Part shown: positions 10,680 to 22,363 of the stretch, one piece after another
Layout: each line of letters opens with the position of its first letter
How positions within the stretch are numbered: the stretch's first letter is position 1
Source of the DNA: Allolobophora icterica
Lineage: Eukaryota > Annelida > Clitellata > Crassiclitellata > Lumbricidae
Direction: 5' to 3'
Assembly: GCA_963556255.1 (NCBI GenBank)
Contig: OY744616.1
Coordinates: forward strand, 32,198,416 to 32,262,415
Length of the DNA stretch: 64,000 bases
Program-made: the position numbers and the translations under genes
Notes under the pieces: model-generated
Seen by the model: the letters and a program-made list of their open reading frames with translations, nothing else
Told to the model about the DNA's origin: nothing
Databases searched by the model: none

Positions 10680-11560
10680 AACAAAAGGTCTAAATCCTAC
10701 CCAACTGAAACAACAAAGTCCTACTCGAATTGAAGATCGAACCCTACCCTACCTAAAGAACAAAATCCTACTCGAAATGAACATTGGAATCCTACCCGAT
10801 TACTGAACGAAATTCTACTCGAATTGAAGATCGAAATTCTACCGTAGGCCTATACCTAAAGAAAAAATCCTCGAATGAATTGGAGATTGAAAATCCTACT
10901 CTTCTAAATAAAAAATCCTGCTCGAATTGAAGATCGGAACGAAATCCTACCCGAAATGAATATCTAAATCGTACCCTACTTAAAGAAAAAAAAACCTACT
11001 CGAATGAATTGGATATCTAGATCCTAACCAATCTAAAGAAAAAATTCTACTCCAGTTTGAGATCGAAAGCCTACCCAACCGAATAAAACCTACTCAGGTT
11101 GGAGATCGAAATCCTACCCAACTATAAAGAACAAAATCCTACTGAATTGGAGATCTAGATCCCACCCAACAGGAAAAACGAAATTCTACTCGAAGATCGA
11201 ATTCCTACCCTACCAGCAAAAAAGCCTACTCGAATTGGAGATCGAAATCCTACCCAACCAGTAAAAAATCCTACTCGAATTGGAAATCGAATTCCTACCC
11301 TACTTAAAGAATGAAACCTACACGAGTGAATTTGAGATCTAGATTCTCCCCGAACTAAAGAAAAAATTCTACTGCAATTGGAGATCAAAATCCTGCCAGA
11401 CCGAAAAAATCGTACTCGAACTAGAAATTGAAAACCTACCCTGCCTACTAAAGAACAAAATCGTACTCAAAGAAATTGAAGATCTAGATCCTACCCAGAA
11501 GGAGGAACGACATCCTGCTCGAATTGAAGATCCAAATTCAAACTGCAGACCCAGGCGGCA
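10680..11560. repeat. Degenerate ~45-bp minisatellite
   Basis: Alternating AAATCCTACTCGAATTG, GAGATCGAAATCCTACCC and AACTAAAGAAAA blocks run for about 880 bp. In one minus-strand frame (11155-11388) the period shows as a 15-residue repeat (RVGFF.G.VG.RS.I), which fixes the unit at about 45 bp. Not considered a gene. Confidence 0.85.
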
Positions 11561-11639
11561 AGCCCAATCTGAAGGAACCCAACCTAAAGAAATGGCCTAA
11601 CCTGAAGGCACTCAACCTATAGAAATGGCCTAACCTGAA

Positions 11640-12338
11640 GAAGCCTGCCTAAAAATCCAACGTGAAGATCGAAGCAATAAGATGCCAAAAAGCGACCAAA
11701 TCTAAGGATGAGGATGACCAGAAACTGCCAGTTCTGGCGTACAACGAACGGGGAACTGTCGATGTTCACGGAGCACTGCGCTTAAGGTAAGGCTCGCGCT
11801 CTAAACATCGTTCTTCTCTGGGTTAGACACTAAGTCGTGTTGTTAGGTAAGCATTATCATTCTGTACCCTTCACAGATGGCCCTTGCACCCAGGGTTGTC
11901 GGTTCATTAAGGACAAGGGGAAATGTGCCCAACGTGGAATTGGGAATGTCCTAAAAGTTACATATACTGAAAGTCTTGTACATACATAGGCCTACGCTCA
12001 TCAGCATACATAAATACATGCATACATACATTAATGTATACACATCATACAGGCTGATGGACAAATGCAGAGAGAATAAATGCAAATTTATTTAGGCATG
12101 GGGCTTACTACTCTCCATATACATTTGGATGTGTTTAACACAGGAGGTCCCTGTACCTCCTTGTCAGCTGAGTTTACTGCAACACCGAGTTACTTAAGCA
12201 AATTGCCACTAGATGACTAGAAGTTGCTGTATATTTATATGCCTTGCTTGCGCTTCTAACTAGCTTATATCTGTGTCTATAGTGGGATAGCCTGATAGGG
12301 TGTGTGTAAGAGTAAGAAGTCAGTGTAATGCGACCATT
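11640..12338. other. No recognisable feature
   Basis: Includes a short TACA-rich patch near 12000 and two TAGGCCTA-type palindromes; no gene or element seen. Confidence 0.5.
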
Positions 12339-12475
12339 TCACCGATCCTTTTACACTGATCCCATTGATTAGAAAAATCCATTAAGTTGATCATTTTTTA
12401 ATGGAATTTCCATTACACCGATCCCATTACACTGATCCTTTTACATTGATCTCATTACACTGATCCTCTGAATCG
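12339..12475. repeat. Tandem CATTACACTGATCC-type repeat
   Basis: About eight imperfect ~15-bp units of YATTACACYGATCC, partly degraded in the middle. Confidence 0.75.
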
Positions 12476-12528
12476 TTACAACATTAGGCCTATCAGTACA
12501 ACTTGATCATTACATGGATCATGATATG

Positions 12529-13254
12529 TGTCGCGATCGAAGGTCGCCTGTCGTGTGTTTGCCGTGTGTTGATGTCGACCCTCGACTCGCTTGTTCTTTT
12601 ACTTGCACTTTTATTTAACGTGCCTAACTTTTCTATAGAAGATTCACGACGAACTTTGTTTAATTAATAAATGAATTTAATTAAAGAAACAAATATATAT
12701 ATACAATAACTCTACGGGAGCTTCCACGTAGTATTAAAGCGTTTAGATATTAAATCGGACTATCTCAATGTTGCTTCGTACAGCCTAACTACAGATCGTT
12801 CTTCGCGTCAGTCTCTGAATCTGACGGACTTTACTCTGCCGCCGCCGCTGGTCGTTCCTCTCGCTGTTGATCGCTCGACCGCTGTTCACACGTCGCGCTC
12901 GTCAGTAGTACAAGTCCCGTATTCTCCTTTTCCTTCTGTTAAGTAGGAACCTCAGCGTCCGTCGGTCCGCCCCCTCCCCACGTCATGCTATCGTCAATTA
13001 GTGTCAGATTGCTCTTCGAGACGCGGGTCGTCGCTCGCCTGCAGCGCGGGCGGTGTCTGGTTTCACCTTAGCCGCGGGGTGTCCTATTACACCTTGGCTG
13101 TGTGGTGTCCGATTACACCTCGGCCTCGCTGCCTTCATTGTTGACCAAGTGGAGACTGGCTTTCGTCCGTCATCATTCTATCTCGACCGCCAACGACGAC
13201 TCCATCAGGATGATGATGACATCTCGTCGTTGTCGTCGATCTCCTCACGCGACA
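12529..13254 (-). repeat. 3' LTR of the gypsy element
   Basis: Starts TGTCGC and ends GCGACA in plus-strand orientation, a 6-bp inverted terminus of the TG..CA type. It matches 17949-18674 over its full length. Confidence 0.95.
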
Positions 13255-13265
13255 CCTCCCTTCCC
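13255..13265 (-). promoter_or_regulatory. Polypurine tract
   Basis: On the minus strand GGGAAGGGAGG lies directly before the 3' LTR, the expected plus-strand priming site for LTR retrotransposons. Confidence 0.8.
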
Positions 13266-13445
13266 GGGGGAGGACAAAGCCAGTCATTGGTTCGCCTCCC
13301 GGCTGAGAATGATGTCGTTCCCTCCATTGATTTCCTCCAGACCATGTCCTCGTCGTTCCCATGAAAATACAAAATATCAGCACAGTTAGGAATTATTATT
13401 TACAGTTGTCGCGGTGCCTTACGTGGTAGTCCGCCTTCTCCTCAA

Positions 13446-14465
13446 TCACAGTCTGGACAAAAGATCAGCGGGAATATTCAGCGATCCAGGTCGATATTTA
13501 AAAGCGATATCAAAGTCCTGGAGTGCCAGAGCCCATCTCGCAAGTTTAGCACTTGTGGGCGTAGAAGCAGTTAGGAAAGTCAAGGGGTTGTGATCAGAAT
13601 AGAGGGTGGTCCTTGACATAAAAATCCAATTCCTAAACTTCTTCAACGCAAAGATTACAGCATACGCTTCGCGTTCCACAGTGGACCAACGCGCTTGCGT
13701 AGCATCTAATTTAGAACTGGCGAAACATATTGGCCGTTCTGTTCCATCGTCTTGGATTTGGAATAAGCAGCAACCGACTGCTTTGTCTGAAGCGTCAGTC
13801 GATAGACCAAACTCTCTGCCGTAGTCAATTGTCTGCAAACATACAGCGTTATTCAAATCGTGCGTAAGTTTATCTAGCGCATTTTGGTGTTCAACTCGCC
13901 AGGGTATCTTAGCAGGCACCGATTTCTGGGTCAAGTCAGTGAGAATTCTGGCTGTCTCAGCCAGGTTAGGGATGAAGTTCCTAAAATAACTGAAGAAACC
14001 AATTAATCTCCGTATGTCCGTTTTGGACTCGGGTTGAGGGATTTTCCCTAGCCCTGCGATTTTAATAGGATCCGGTTCAATGCTCCCTGATCCGATCAGG
14101 TGACCTACAAACGTTGTTTGTCGCCTAGCAAACGAACTCTTCTTAATGTTAAGGGTCAGACCCGACTGTTGAATAGTCATTAAGTATTTCTCTAGGTGTT
14201 TCATGTGATCCGGCCACGTCATCGAGTGTACTGCCATGTCATCCACAAACGTCTCAGTGAAGTCGCGAATGGGATGAAGGACCTTTGACATGCATCGGAT
14301 AAAAGAATTTGAGGCTGATTTCAAACCAAAGGGTAATCGCACAAATTCAAATAGGCCAGCGTCGCATACGAAGGCTGATAACCAACGAGAGTCCTTGTGG
14401 AGTCCAATCTGGTAGTATCCTTGACGTGCGTCAAAGCAGGATATGAAGTTTGCACTTCCTACCTT
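13446..14465 (-). CDS. Gypsy pol, downstream part: RT palm to RNase H
   Basis: This continues, in the same frame, directly after the TAG at 14466-14468. It first gives the SCFDARQGYYQIGLH segment with the first catalytic Asp of RT, then LPFGLKSASN, the catalytic FVDDM box (14235-14249), and the connection region with LIGFFSYFRNFIP. RNase H follows, with STDAS, VEREAYA and YSDHNPL supplying its acidic residues. It ends at NIPADLLSRL and a TGA. In related elements this linker leads into the integrase zinc finger, but here the frame simply stops. Apart from the upstream stop the frame is intact. Translation would need read-through of the TAG, or this copy is inactive. Confidence 0.9.
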   Translation of the reverse strand, partial: KVGSANFISCFDARQGYYQIGLHKDSRWLSAFVCDAGLFEFVRLPFGLKSASNSFIRCMSKVLHPIRDFTETFVDDMAVHSMTWPDHMKHLEKYLMTIQQSGLTLNIKKSSFARRQTTFVGHLIGSGSIEPDPIKIAGLGKIPQPESKTDIRRLIGFFSYFRNFIPNLAETARILTDLTQKSVPAKIPWRVEHQNALDKLTHDLNNAVCLQTIDYGREFGLSTDASDKAVGCCLFQIQDDGTERPICFASSKLDATQARWSTVEREAYAVIFALKKFRNWIFMSRTTLYSDHNPLTFLTASTPTSAKLARWALALQDFDIAFKYRPGSLNIPADLLSRL

Positions 14466-17423
14466 CTATAACACTTCCTGGATGTCGGGGGTGGGGTATG
14501 CGTCACCCGCCGAGAACTTGTTTACATACCGGTAGTCAATGGCCAGTCTTAAACCGCCCTGACCTCCCTTTTTCACAACGCACACAACGGGACTAGCCAT
14601 TTCACTATGTGAGGGAGTGATGATACCTAGGGCCAAAAGTTCGCGGATCTGCTTCTCCATCTCCGGTTTGAGCAGTTCCGGCACCTTATAGGCTCGCAAA
14701 CTCTTCGGCCTGAACTCCGCGCTAACAGTGATTGTGTGTTCTAGGACGGGACAGAAACCTGGTTTGTCCGAGAACACATCTGGAAACCTGTCTAACAGAC
14801 TAAACAGCTGTTTCCGCTCGGGTATCGTTAAGTGTGCAACGGCAATAGGGTCTACTTGTGCACTGGGCCTTGTCTGACTCGTGACGAAGCTACCCACCGC
14901 TTCCACGTGACCGAAGTCTTCGTCCTTCTCGAACAGCGCCACGTGACCTGCGACCGCAGCGTCATGGGCTAAGCTTAATTGTTTTACAGAATGTTCATCT
15001 ATTTCATCTTTAGGAGAGAGCAAATTATCTTCAGTGAAGACGTTCTTTGCCTCGTTTTTCCCGTGGGCCAAGAATGGTGCTAAGGTCGAACATTGTGCTT
15101 GTTCAGCAGCCATCTTGTTTCTACCTACTATTGTGTCTTCCTTGGGTGGGGGTGGTATCTCAGGATTGAAGAACTGCCCTTCAGTATCCGTTTCTTCGGG
15201 ACTGATTTCTCCTACACTCCCACTGTCTGCTTGAGCGACCGTGAAGTAATCTTCGCCTATCAGCGACCTCAGTCCCTCTACCTCCTCCCCTCTATCTTCT
15301 TCCTCACCCGTCTCAGTCCTTGCGACCGCCTGCGCTTCTGAAATTTGGTCTATTTCAGGAGCGCTGACCGCGTGACTCGAGTGCAACGCTGTCTCGCGCA
15401 GCAAGTCGGCTGTAGTGGGCGTGATAATTAACGGTTCATTAAGGTCTTTAATGAGTGCCGCCCATATCCGAACATCAGGGGCGTAATTTACCTCCCCCTC
15501 CCTGTCCTCGCCGGCCTGAGACCCCTTTAGTCTCAGCCGCACCACGTCCACAATCATTGATTGACCGTTCAGCCCCTTCACCTCTATCTGCTTGACCACA
15601 GGTAGGTTGAGCGGCCTGATTAGATCAGCTCGCGCACAATTGTATTCGGCCCCGCTATCTATTAGAGACGATGTCACAGGGAGCCCTGAGATGTACACTT
15701 TCATGTACTCTCTTTCATATGTCTCCTCCACGTCAATGCAATCCGGGTTTGTCGGCAATGCATGCTGGTCTATCTCTTGGATCAATGGTGGTCCGTCTTG
15801 TCGCGTCTCACTTTGTCTGTCTGCCTGTCTGTCTTGAGCTCTGGTCACGGTTGGCTGGACCGCACACGCGCTCACCTGCTTGCTTTTAGCTTGTTTGTTC
15901 TTCGAGCACAGGTTAGCCCTGTGGTCTGGAGAAAAGCATATGAAACAAAGGCCACGCTTTCTAATCTCGTCGGGGGTTGGACGTCCGTCTGTCCTGTTAT
16001 TTGTCTGTGTCCCTCCCGGTCGGTCAGTCCACGTGTCCGTCTTTTTAGCTGTCGTCTGAGGAGGTGCTGGCGCTTTCGCGTAGCGTGCCTCCGTCTTACC
16101 CGTGCCTAGACTATGCTTCGTATAGTCATTTTCCCAAGGGTGTGTGGCAGCGTAAGTGTCAGCCGCTGCAGCTAACTCTTTGTGCCCTAACCAATTCTGT
16201 TGCTCTTGACTGAGGATGAAATTCAAACATCCTCTGGGCAACATTTCTTTCATCTTATCTGCAATCAAGAGACTCGTAACTTCATCAAACGTCATTGCCT
16301 TGCGATCTTGCAGATAGTAAGAAAGTAAATTATGCAATCTCGAGGCTAATGTTGTGTACGATTCATCTACCGCCTTTTTTGCGTTCATGAATCGCTCTCG
16401 TAAAGAGACCGCGCTCACTTTGAACTCTTTCAACAAGAAGGTTTTTAGCTTCCCGTAATTATCAAGCTCCTCTTGTGTGAGTCTGGCCGTCAATGCTCTG
16501 GCCTGATTATCTAGACATGTCAAGAGTAATCTGCTTCGAAGGTCGTCCGGGACAGCGCAAGAGTCGAATAACCTTTCACAATGCACAAAGAAACCAGGGA
16601 TTTGCGCACGGTCGCTTGGGAATCTCGGTAAGAGTCCTCGCAAGCTTTCGCTATACGTTTTCATTCGTCCTACGACCGAATGCCTTAAGTTATAGTCCCT
16701 TTCGTCTCTGAGTCTCCTCTCTGCGTCCCTTTCCTCTCGGACTTCCTTCTCTCTCTTCTCTGCCTCCTCCTTTTCTTCTCTCCTCCGCTTCTCCTCCTGA
16801 AGCCTTAATTTTTCTGCTTCCTCTTTCTCTTCTCTCCTCCGATTCTCCTCCTGAAGCCTTAATTTCTCTGCTTCCTCTTTCTCTTCTCTTCGCTGCTTCT
16901 CCGCTTCCTCTTTCTCTTCTCTCCTCTGCTTCTCCTCCCGAAGCCTCAACTTCTCAGCCTCCTCCTTCTCTTCTTTCCTCAGTCTTTCCGCTTCCTCCTT
17001 CTCTTCTTTCCTCAGTCTTTCCGCCTCCTCCTTCGCTTCTCTCCTCAGCCTCTCTTCTTTCTCTTCTCTTCTCCTCTCTTTCTCTTCCTCTCTTCTCTCT
17101 TTTCTCTCCGCTTCCTCTCTCGCTTCTCTTCTCTGCCTCTCGGCTTCCTCTCTCTCGTATTTTAAGCGTTTTAATTCGACTAACTGCAGTTGCGCTGCCG
17201 AATCGATACTACTTTCTATGCTACCCGTGCTTACTTCCTCACTTACTTCTGGCGGAGTCTCCCGTCCAGAAACAATTATTTCAGCACTAGCCTCTCGGAG
17301 CTGGTCCATACTCATGGAATCCAATTCCTCCTCTCCTAGTCCCATCTTTATCAGATATGCGACTAGTCTGTGATGGGGCATGTTCTGCACCCTCACTCTT
17401 TTCCCTACCGACAACTTATCCAT
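14466..17423 (-). CDS. Gypsy Gag-protease and start of RT
   Basis: A 985-residue frame that starts at the first ATG after the leader. An N-terminal helical module of about 50 residues is followed by a long charged coiled coil (about residues 75-265) built from EEKEEAEKLR-type repeats. Next comes a capsid-like Gag region (LPRFPSDRAQIPGFFVHCER onward), then a CCHC zinc knuckle GLCFICFSPDHRANLC near residue 495. A retropepsin active site, SLIDSGAEYN, lies near residue 586. The frame ends in the RT fingers (GLRLAIDYRYVNK, about residue 960) at a TAG after DIQEVL. It makes the virus-like particle, RNA-binding and maturation functions of the element. Gag and Pol are fused in one frame, with no frameshift between them. 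Confidence 0.93.
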   Translation of the reverse strand: MDKLSVGKRVRVQNMPHHRLVAYLIKMGLGEEELDSMSMDQLREASAEIIVSGRETPPEVSEEVSTGSIESSIDSAAQLQLVELKRLKYEREEAERQRREAREEAERKERREEEKERRREEKEERLRREAKEEAERLRKEEKEEAERLRKEEKEEAEKLRLREEKQRREEKEEAEKQRREEKEEAEKLRLQEENRRREEKEEAEKLRLQEEKRRREEKEEAEKREKEVREERDAERRLRDERDYNLRHSVVGRMKTYSESLRGLLPRFPSDRAQIPGFFVHCERLFDSCAVPDDLRSRLLLTCLDNQARALTARLTQEELDNYGKLKTFLLKEFKVSAVSLRERFMNAKKAVDESYTTLASRLHNLLSYYLQDRKAMTFDEVTSLLIADKMKEMLPRGCLNFILSQEQQNWLGHKELAAAADTYAATHPWENDYTKHSLGTGKTEARYAKAPAPPQTTAKKTDTWTDRPGGTQTNNRTDGRPTPDEIRKRGLCFICFSPDHRANLCSKNKQAKSKQVSACAVQPTVTRAQDRQADRQSETRQDGPPLIQEIDQHALPTNPDCIDVEETYEREYMKVYISGLPVTSSLIDSGAEYNCARADLIRPLNLPVVKQIEVKGLNGQSMIVDVVRLRLKGSQAGEDREGEVNYAPDVRIWAALIKDLNEPLIITPTTADLLRETALHSSHAVSAPEIDQISEAQAVARTETGEEEDRGEEVEGLRSLIGEDYFTVAQADSGSVGEISPEETDTEGQFFNPEIPPPPKEDTIVGRNKMAAEQAQCSTLAPFLAHGKNEAKNVFTEDNLLSPKDEIDEHSVKQLSLAHDAAVAGHVALFEKDEDFGHVEAVGSFVTSQTRPSAQVDPIAVAHLTIPERKQLFSLLDRFPDVFSDKPGFCPVLEHTITVSAEFRPKSLRAYKVPELLKPEMEKQIRELLALGIITPSHSEMASPVVCVVKKGGQGGLRLAIDYRYVNKFSAGDAYPTPDIQEVL

Positions 17424-17931
17424 CTTCCAACAGTCCGCTCACTAATAGAAAAAGATAAGTAAGTTAGAGGAGAGTCACCGCTGGTCAGAAATCAAAGAAA
17501 ACAACGTCCTAAACTTCTACCAAAATACCACAAGAACAGAACTGAGCAAAAAGGAGCTACGTAAAAGCCTCGGCTATTCGCACACCAATCCTCATCCAGA
17601 CCTCAACCGCAACCTCACAGATTACCACGACTACCAGTAAGGACTTACCCTCTGAATACGTCGAGCGTGCTCCGTCTTTTGGTATCTTGGCTGATCCGCT
17701 GTCCGTTGCCACTCCCGTCCGTCGTTGCTAGCGATGGTCGGTCGTCCGTTGGCGCTCTTGTTCCTCGTCCTTGCCTGTTGTTGTCGGTTGCTTCGAGTCC
17801 TTCGTCTTCTGAGTCCGGCACTCGATTTCTTCAGTTGCGAAGGGTTGTATTCGCCGCTGGTCCCGATCTGTTGAGATTCCTCTCTTCCGTTTCCGGTTCC
17901 GCTCTTCGTCGTGACGTCTTCAGTTGAAAAC

Positions 17932-17947
17932 CCTGTCGACTGCGCCA
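17932..17947 (-). promoter_or_regulatory. Primer binding site, tRNA-Ser type
   Basis: On the minus strand TGGCGCAGTCGACAGG lies one base inside the 5' LTR. TGGCGCAGTCG is complementary to the CGACTGCGCCA 3' end typical of tRNA-Ser, as known for 17.6/297-type gypsy elements. Confidence 0.85.
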
Positions 17948-17948
17948 A

Positions 17949-18674
17949 TGTCGCGATCGAAGGTCGCCTGTCGTGTGTTTGCCGTGTGTTGATGTCGACC
18001 CTCGACTCGCTTGTTCTTTTACTTGCACTTTTATTTAACGTGCCTAACTTTTCTATAGAAGATTCACGACGAACTTTGTTTAATTAATAAATGAATTTAA
18101 TTAAAGAAACAAATATATATATACAATAACTCTACGGGAGCTTCCACGTAGTATTAAAGCGTTTAGATATTAAATCGGACTATCTCAATGTTGCTTCGTA
18201 CAGCCTAACTACAGATCGTTCTTCGCGTCAGTCTCTGAATCTGACGGACTTTACTCTGCCGCCGCCGCTGGTCGTTCCTCTCGCTGTTGATCGCTCGACC
18301 GCTGTTCACACGTCGCGCTCGTCAGTAGTACAAGTCCCGTATTCTCCTTTTCCTTCTGTTAAGTAGGAACCTCAGCGTCCGTCGGTCCGCCCCCTCCCCA
18401 CGTCATGCTATCGTCAATTAGTGTCAGATTGCTCTTCGAGACGCGGGTCGTCGCTCGCCTGCAGCGCGGGCGGTGTCTGGTTTCACCTTAGCCGCGGGGT
18501 GTCCTATTACACCTTGGCTGTGTGGTGTCCGATTACACCTCGGCCTCGCTGCCTTCATTGTTGACCAAGTGGAGACTGGCTTTCGTCCGTCATCATTCTA
18601 TCTCGACCGCCAACGACGACTCCATCAGGATGATGATGACATCTCGTCGTTGTCGTCGATCTCCTCACGCGACA
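17949..18674 (-). repeat. 5' LTR of the gypsy element
   Basis: Matches 12529-13254 over 726 bp with no difference noticed. It should hold the element's promoter. Confidence 0.95.
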
Positions 18675-18679
18675 ATATG

Positions 18680-19200
18680 ATCCAGAAGAAACACTGTTCT
18701 TCTGGTCATAGATTATCTTTTCGAACGTGCTAATTTAAGACGAAACATAATATAAAAGAAAACTTCTGAATTATGCCTTTCAGTTTTCTGGAGGGACATC
18801 GAGATTGGAGAATGTTGCAAATCGGCTTACGCTTAAACTTTTATTTATTGGGGTGGGGGTCCAATTCCACATTCCCTCGCTCAAACAGCACCTATCAACC
18901 ATCCCATTTCTCTTTCCTATTCGATAACGGTCGGCATTTAATCCCTATCAATAGCTCTTTAACCTACTCCTAAATGCAAGCAAGCGCTTACACGCAATCT
19001 TTTTGGCTTACCGGACGGATCAAATAGCCGACAAACGAGGCTGCCCGCCGCATCAGGATATTTTATTTCATACTACAATCATACTACATTATTTGTAAAA
19101 ACGTGTAATAGTAATAATCCTCATTGGTTTACTGTGTTTTTGTCTAGGCACCGGTGCGTTACTGAGGCCTGGTGGGATGGATCGTGATGGGTGCTGTGGG
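18680..19200. other. No recognisable feature
   Basis: Unique-looking AT-rich sequence; short frames only. Confidence 0.5.
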
Positions 19201-19202
19201 TG

Positions 19203-19855
<653 letters not shown>

Positions 19856-20145
19856 TTTGTGTTGTGCGTTTTGAGCCGAGGGATAAGAAGGAGGATGAAG
19901 GAAGACTGGATTAGAAGGACGAGGAGGTGGGGGTGGAAGAGGAGGTGGGCTTGGAGTCAAAGCACAGGGGCATACAGCGAAGATTGGACACTGAAAACGC
20001 AAAAGCAAGGGAAGGATATCCTCAACTCACAATGGAACAGACGCTTATCCTACCTGGCACAGGAGCTCTCCGTTTTGTATCTGAAATAGAGTTTCTTACA
20101 TTTAGCAGTAATTAACAGTGTGATGATGATGAGGAGCGCCCTTCA

Positions 20146-20232
20146 TTCAGTCGACTTTGTAATCAAGTAAAGCAACTAAAAAGATATTCAGTCGACTTTG
20201 TAATAAAGTAAAGCAACTTAAAAGTTATTTTG
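20146..20232. repeat. Tandem duplication of a ~43-bp unit
   Basis: CAGTCGACTTTGTAATMAAG followed by TAAAGCAACT occurs twice in a row. Confidence 0.85.
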
Positions 20233-20410
20233 TTCAATTCTTTCTCTCGTCATGTCTTTCCTGACTTTAACGCGCTCTCTGACTCTTCTCGAACTCTCGA
20301 CTTTGATTAGTTAGTAGCTGTTTGAAGACACTGTGTCATAGCGAAGATGATTAGCGTCTCCCTCCTCCTTTCTCCGGTCTTGGAACTGGTACTGCCAGAG
20401 TACGGACAGT

Positions 20411-20609
20411 CAAGGCCGTAGCTATAGGGGGGTGTTTTTGGTGTTTAAACACCCCCCGAAATTAAATAATGTAAAAATGAAACAATGCATTTACTAACTC
20501 CAAACCCCTTGGTCGGTTGACTCGGTTGCTTGTCGGCTTGCTCAAGGACGAGAAAACACCCCCCGAAACAGAAAACACCCCCCGAAACAAAATCCTGGCT
20601 ACGGCCTTG
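20411..20609. mobile_element. hAT-type MITE, 199 bp, perfect 8-bp TSD
   Basis: The TIR CAAGGCCGTAGC is present at both ends in inverted orientation. The 8-bp duplication CGGACAGT flanks it exactly (20403-20410 and 20610-20617). The interior is rich in ACACCCCCCGAAA. Confidence 0.92.
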
Positions 20610-20617
20610 CGGACAGT

Positions 20618-21344
20618 GGCGGAGTTTCTCGACTTTGTCGTCCTGCCTCTTATATAACAAAGTAAGTAAGACGGACCCGAAATCCTGATAGACAGTTTGT
20701 CGAATTTTTACTGTCCCTGGTATTTGACTGTAACTCCATACCGAGAATATCAATACGAGGAATAACTTCAGTGAGCGACACAAATTTGATTGCTATAGAA
20801 AATACATGTACCTATGCTGATGACCATTGGACCATTGGTAATGGACCAGTGGTAATGGTAATTGCAAATTTATATAGCGCAACTTAAAGAGAGACTCATC
20901 AGAGATGCTCCTGACCTAACACAATAAAACCACAATCGAACAAAATTGTCTTCAAGCGTTTGCGGAAGTAAGTGAGTAAGATGGATCCGAAGTCCTGATA
21001 AACAGTTTGTCTAATATTTACTGCACCTGGTCTTTGACTGTTTGTTATTCCATACTGAGAATATAAATACGAGTAGGGGTGGTGAATTTTCAGAATTCTG
21101 GTAGATCATTCGAGAGGAGACGTGAAGTGTCAGATGTGGGTCAGTCGGGGAACAGTTACATATGGGGTCGGGCAAGAGCGAGCTAAGAGGACGTTTGAGT
21201 AGAAAATGATGGTGTCCTCTCGCTACGACTTTTACGATACACCTTTCTGCTTTCTAGTGCATGTATGACTCGTATGATAGTTGTCCTGTACCAGAGTACT
21301 GCTACCTGCTTGTGGCTATGCGTTCACACCAGCCTCACAGCTTC
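20618..21344. other. No gene; short repeated phrases only
   Basis: AAGTAAGTRAGTAAGAYGGA with CCTGATARACAGTTTGTC occurs near 20660 and 20968, a direct repeat about 310 bp apart. A LINE-tail-like TATATAGCGCAACTTAAAG lies near 20872. Confidence 0.5.
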
Positions 21345-21382
21345 ACACTCAACAACTCGCCATCTGGCGAGTTGTTGAGTGT
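21345..21382. repeat. Perfect 18-bp-arm palindrome
   Basis: ACACTCAACAACTCGCCA and its exact reverse complement are separated by two bases. Confidence 0.95.
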
Positions 21383-21566
21383 AAGTTTTTTACCAGCTAA
21401 AAATGCATTGCCCGGGTAGGTTTTGGCCCGGGACACCATGGTAGCGGAGAAAACGGGGGACGCGAAGCCTCACACTGTGTGTGTAATGCCCACCCCGAGA
21501 CATTAGTGAAGGTTTGGAGTGAAAAGGTCCAAAGCTGTAGAAATGCATCCCGGTCAAAGATCGCTG

Positions 21567-21567
21567 T

Positions 21568-21620
<53 letters not shown>
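21567..21620. repeat. (CAGA)n microsatellite
   Basis: About 13 tetranucleotides, next to a SINE. Confidence 0.95.
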
Positions 21621-21621
<1 letters not shown>

Positions 21622-21629
21622 GTCTTGTC

Positions 21630-21832
21630 TTTATTTATATAGATTGCCCTCCTTACAAAGTTCAGAAGTGCGCACACGACCATACGACAAAATATAGATG
21701 ACGCTGAGAAATTGTGGGGGAAGAACTTGCTCAAGGTCCCTATAGACAGTGAACGTCTCAGAGGACAGGGCTCGAACCCCTACTCTTCGCATTACAGGTT
21801 GAGCCCTATAACCAATCGGCTGCCGTGTCCCG
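21630..21832 (-). mobile_element. SINE family B, copy 2
   Basis: Shares CTTGCTCAAGGTCCCTA, CTCAGAGGACAGGG and the tRNA-like head with the 9286-9500 copy, in the same orientation. Confidence 0.85.
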
Positions 21833-22363
21833 TCGAACTGTAACAGAGTTCAGTATTGAACGTTGAGGAATCCAGTGACCAGCATAGTTCTGATTATGTC
21901 CATTGGAATGAGTTGTAATCTAACTGCAACTACTGGGTGCATCCGTGGAAGCAAGGCCAAAAACTTGAAGGACCCCATGATAGGGGCATGCTGAAAGTGT
22001 GAGATCAGCTATCATCGGAGAAGGCAATTCAGAGTGGGAACTGAGATATATATATATCAGGATATTGAGCTAAAGCGTTTGCGGAAGTAAGTGAGTAAGA
22101 TGTATGACTCGTATGATAGTTAGGTCTGCACATTGGACAAAGCAGCTTGCTTCTCCATTCGTCTCTGTTCACTGCCAGTCTTTCAGCCTCGTCCCACGAC
22201 ATCCCTAAGCACCTGATCAAGTCGTCTCTCGTGGTCTTCGGTCAATTCTTCCGTGATCTTCTCCTTCTTTTCCCTTCAGGGAACCTGATCACCTCTTTGT
22301 TGGCTCTTGCATCCATCTGTCCATATGAACCACGTCTGTAACAACAACAACAATACAATAACA

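Larger units (their letters stand above)
12529..18674 (-). mobile_element. Ty3/gypsy LTR retrotransposon, full length between LTRs, integrase missing
   Basis: A 6146-bp element bounded by two 726-bp LTRs and the 5-bp duplication ATATG (12524-12528 and 18675-18679). In minus-strand order: 5' LTR (17949-18674), a tRNA-Ser-type primer site, a gag-protease-RT frame, an in-frame TAG, the rest of RT and RNase H, a polypurine tract and the 3' LTR (12529-13254). RNase H ends about 190 bp from the 3' LTR, so there is no room for an integrase. The LTR copies look identical base for base, which points to a recent insertion. Confidence 0.95.

Noticed and set aside
15034..16711. Plus-strand frames inside the gypsy element
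   Set aside because: Shadows of the minus-strand Gag-protease frame.
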